From: Nocardia ninae NBRC 108245 | Lineage (GTDB): Bacteria > Actinomycetota > Actinomycetes > Mycobacteriales > Mycobacteriaceae | Length of the DNA: 62,051 nt | Assembly: GCF_007990755.1 (NCBI RefSeq) | Contig: NZ_BJXA01000053.1 | Location: 1-62,051, forward strand | Reading direction: 5' to 3' | Part shown: piece by piece, positions 60,437 to 62,051 of the stretch | How positions within the stretch are numbered: position 1 is the stretch's first letter | Layout of the letters: every line of letters begins with the position of its first letter | Position numbers and translations under genes: made by a program | Notes under the pieces: generated by a model | Seen by the model: the letters and a program-made list of their open reading frames with translations, nothing else | Databases searched by the model: none | What the model was told of the DNA's origin: nothing

Positions 60437-60877
60437 CGCCGACTCGGCGGCGCTCGGGCACTCGTGGGACACCCTGACCGCGATGTCACTCGCGGTGAGC
60501 GCTGCCGAGGTCTTCGTTGCCAGATGCTCGGCCCAGGACAACTCCTGTGCCAGGGCGATCGCGGAGTTCGTTGTGGTGCAGTGGAACTGAGCGGACGCCA
60601 CGATGTCGTCCAGCGCGAAGATCACATCGACGGCGACCTTGCGGTGCACCGTGACGGTGATCGCCGCGATCGCCCGGCGCTCGACGCAATGCTTGACATC
60701 CACGGTGGCCAGCGGCAGGTCGCGCACCCGCGGGGTGCTGATGCCGACCACGTTGCCGTAGCGCCACCGGCGCGGCGACCGACCGCCCGACTGTCCGACG
60801 GCCTCGTGCACCGCGAGGATGAGATCGTCCAGCGCGAGGGCGGGGACGGTCACCTCATAGGTATAGCGACGGTTCAC
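60329..60877 (-). CDS. Hypothetical protein overlapping the lipase 3' end
   Basis: This 182-residue soluble protein has good GC-rich third-position codon bias in the non-overlapping part, with alternating strands and helices (NRRYTYEVTVPALALDDLIL, GNVVGISTPRVRDLPLATVD, VAVDVIFALDDIVASAQFHC). The last 36 codons run antisense into the lipase gene. The GTG at 60877 is a guess, since AGGTG lies some distance upstream. Not recognised. Confidence 0.5.
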   Translation of the reverse strand: MNRRYTYEVTVPALALDDLILAVHEAVGQSGGRSPRRWRYGNVVGISTPRVRDLPLATVDVKHCVERRAIAAITVTVHRKVAVDVIFALDDIVASAQFHCTTTNSAIALAQELSWAEHLATKTSAALTASDIAVRVSHECPSAAESASEVPAAADQPRVEGADEIRVPGRVQGTQGDGQGAG

Positions 60878-61132
60878 GATAGGTGCCCACACCTTCCGCG
60901 TGTGGTCGCGATGTGTCGCACCGGCGACCGAGTCCAGAACAAGCAATGCCCGAGAAGATCGAGGGCGCAACCGATTCGCACGACGGCAGGGTGCTTGCCG
61001 AGTGCCGTGGTCTGTTCCGTCCGCGAACCCTGACGATGTCACGATTTCGCATCGTTGTCTGTCGGTCAAATGTCCGACACCGTCGTCGGGGAGTAATGGA
61101 GGTTACCGGACCGCATCCACTGTTCGAATGAC

Positions 61133-61173
61133 TTCGCTTCGACTATCGCGATGTTAGCGTCGAAGTGAGCGAA
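61133..61173 (-). terminator. Hairpin after luxR gene; rest of 60878-61192 empty
   Basis: TTCGCTTCGAC (61133-61143) pairs with GTCGAAG-TGA-GCGAA (61159-61173) 20 bases after the LuxR stop. The remaining 250 bases up to 60878 show no gene or clear site. Confidence 0.45.
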
Positions 61174-61192
61174 AGACAGTGGCGCAATGCGA

Positions 61193-61480
61193 CTACAACT
61201 CATCCAGCGTGATCAAACCGTCCTGCAGGGCGCGGGCCACCAGCGCGGCTTTGGTGTTGGCCGCCCGGTCGACCGCCGCGTACTTGGCGCGGATGCGGGT
61301 GATGTGGGTGTTGACCGTACCGATCGACAGGTAGAGCTGCATGCCCACTTGGGTTTTGGAGTCGCACTTGACCCAGGCGACCAGTACTTCGAGTTCGCGC
61401 GCCGACAGGTGCGGGTCGCGCCACAAGGCGATCGGGTTCGGGGTCGGTTGAGATCGGGGATCCGGAACGATGGAGTGCAT
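61193..61480 (-). CDS. LuxR/GerE-type HTH regulator, short
   Basis: The 95 residues are little more than a GerE helix-turn-helix: LSARELEVLVAWVKCDSKTQ, VGMQLYLSIGTVNTHITRIR. No receiver domain is present. The upstream gene encodes a sensor-like protein, so the two may form an unusual pair in which the HTH protein responds through contact rather than phosphorylation. Ribosome site weak. Confidence 0.8.
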   Translation of the reverse strand: MHSIVPDPRSQPTPNPIALWRDPHLSARELEVLVAWVKCDSKTQVGMQLYLSIGTVNTHITRIRAKYAAVDRAANTKAALVARALQDGLITLDEL

Positions 61481-61607
61481 CTGTATTTCCCGCTTCGTGC
61501 AGTATCAAGTCGGCGCCGGTGCCGCACCTCCCCGAAGGTTGCAGACCAATAACCGATGTGCCCACTGAATATACGATCCGCGGTGGCTTCTGGGAATTCC
61601 CCAGCTT

Positions 61608-62051
61608 TCAGCCCGCAGGTCTGGGGTCTTGCTTCGCGTCGCGAACGAGTTGGCGATCGTCCAGGTCGGACCGTATCGCGCCGTCGGCCTGCACCTCGAT
61701 GCGCAGTTCGCCGTTGTCGCGCAACAGAATCGAGGCGAGCGTCGCGCGGCCCGGCGGCAGTATCCGGGCCGTGACCGTGCCGCCGTCGGCATAGTCGAGC
61801 GCGTCGCGTAAGACGGTGCGCACCTGTTGTCGGAGGTCGGTGTCGACCTCGTCCAGCCCGCCGCCGTCGTCGAGCACCACCGTCACCCCGCGCTGGCGCG
61901 CGTAGCGTGCCGCGGTGCCGACCGAGCCATCGATCATCAGACCACCCAGGATGTCGTCGCGCAACTCCGCCTCGACCAGCTTGCACTCGGCCTGCTCCGG
62001 TGCGGTGAGTTCGCGCCCGGACGCGATGATCTCGAGCAGCGGCCGTGCGGC
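61608..62051 (-). CDS. Sensor-like protein, C-terminal fragment (cut by window edge)
   Basis: The open frame enters from the window edge and ends at 61608. The visible 147 residues start with helices (RPLLEIIASGRELTAPEQAE) and continue with RQRGVTVVLDDGGG, DTDLRQQVRTVLRDALDYAD and GGTVTARILPPGRATLASIL. This looks like the ATP-binding end of a histidine-kinase-like protein of the type found beside short LuxR genes. The catalytic motifs cannot all be seen. It is upstream of the LuxR gene by 127 bases on the same strand. Confidence 0.6.
   Translation of the reverse strand, partial: AARPLLEIIASGRELTAPEQAECKLVEAELRDDILGGLMIDGSVGTAARYARQRGVTVVLDDGGGLDEVDTDLRQQVRTVLRDALDYADGGTVTARILPPGRATLASILLRDNGELRIEVQADGAIRSDLDDRQLVRDAKQDPRPAG

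Noticed and set aside
1-62051. tRNA, rRNA, CRISPR arrays, transposases, phage integrases
   Set aside because: None was found on reading both strands; the only structured RNA I can support is the M-box.

Overview
The window is very GC-rich, densely packed actinomycete DNA. The gene content points to a mycolic-acid-producing relative of Nocardia. It carries fused HadA/HadB-type hydratases, an antigen-85-like esterase, an acyl-ACP desaturase, an Rv1733c-like membrane protein, an EphD-like hydrolase, a LigD-type polymerase with an ATP-dependent ligase, and XRE/DUF397/DUF574 genes. The genus is an inference; no rRNA or other taxonomic marker is present.

Layout. 0-4 kb: the start of a probable SDR enzyme, a membrane-anchored protein, and an EphD-like/helical-repeat operon divergent from a TetR gene, with three CGTAC-N5-GTACG boxes between them. 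4.8-6.7 kb: acyl-CoA dehydrogenase plus TetR. 6.7-12.1 kb: membrane proteins, a polymerase/ligase end-joining pair, a cold-shock protein, and a flotillin/NfeD-like pair. 12.3-18.9 kb: two tandem paralogues that combine a caspase-like domain, a STAND NTPase and 42-residue TPR-like repeats. These look like bacterial NLR-type sensor/effector proteins and are the most striking genes here. 19.1-24 kb: an M-box Mg2+ riboswitch and a proline-containing 30-codon leader ORF ahead of mgtC, a fused two-domain ABC permease and its ATPase. 24-25.2 kb: TetR and a small secreted protein.

25.3-30.8 kb: a translationally coupled four-gene operon of a cysteine-desulfurase-like enzyme, an HMA-domain protein, a Y4yA-like PLP decarboxylase and a cysteine-synthase/rhodanese fusion. 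It is a candidate sulfur/metal-linked amino-acid pathway. 30.9-33.1 kb: PPOX, CBS and PucR-type genes. 33.4-39 kb: a DUF574/DUF397/XRE region in which three upstream regions share a TGCAAG-type operator. It also contains a 2-kb stretch with a striking 21-bp (seven-codon) period. 39-45.5 kb: a monooxygenase, an NAD(P)-binding protein, a lipoprotein and three secreted lipases.

45.7-62 kb: lipid-related and regulatory genes. These include two fused MaoC proteins (one lacking the catalytic His), a second XRE regulator, a TetR/Rv1733c-like pair, an acyl-CoA carboxylase beta gene broken by a frameshift, a PucR-like protein without its HTH, the desaturase/antigen-85 pair, an LLM oxidoreductase, a DUF218 protein, two tandem class-2 lipases, and a truncated sensor-like gene followed by a LuxR regulator. 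All functions rest on reading motifs and context by eye; no database search was possible.
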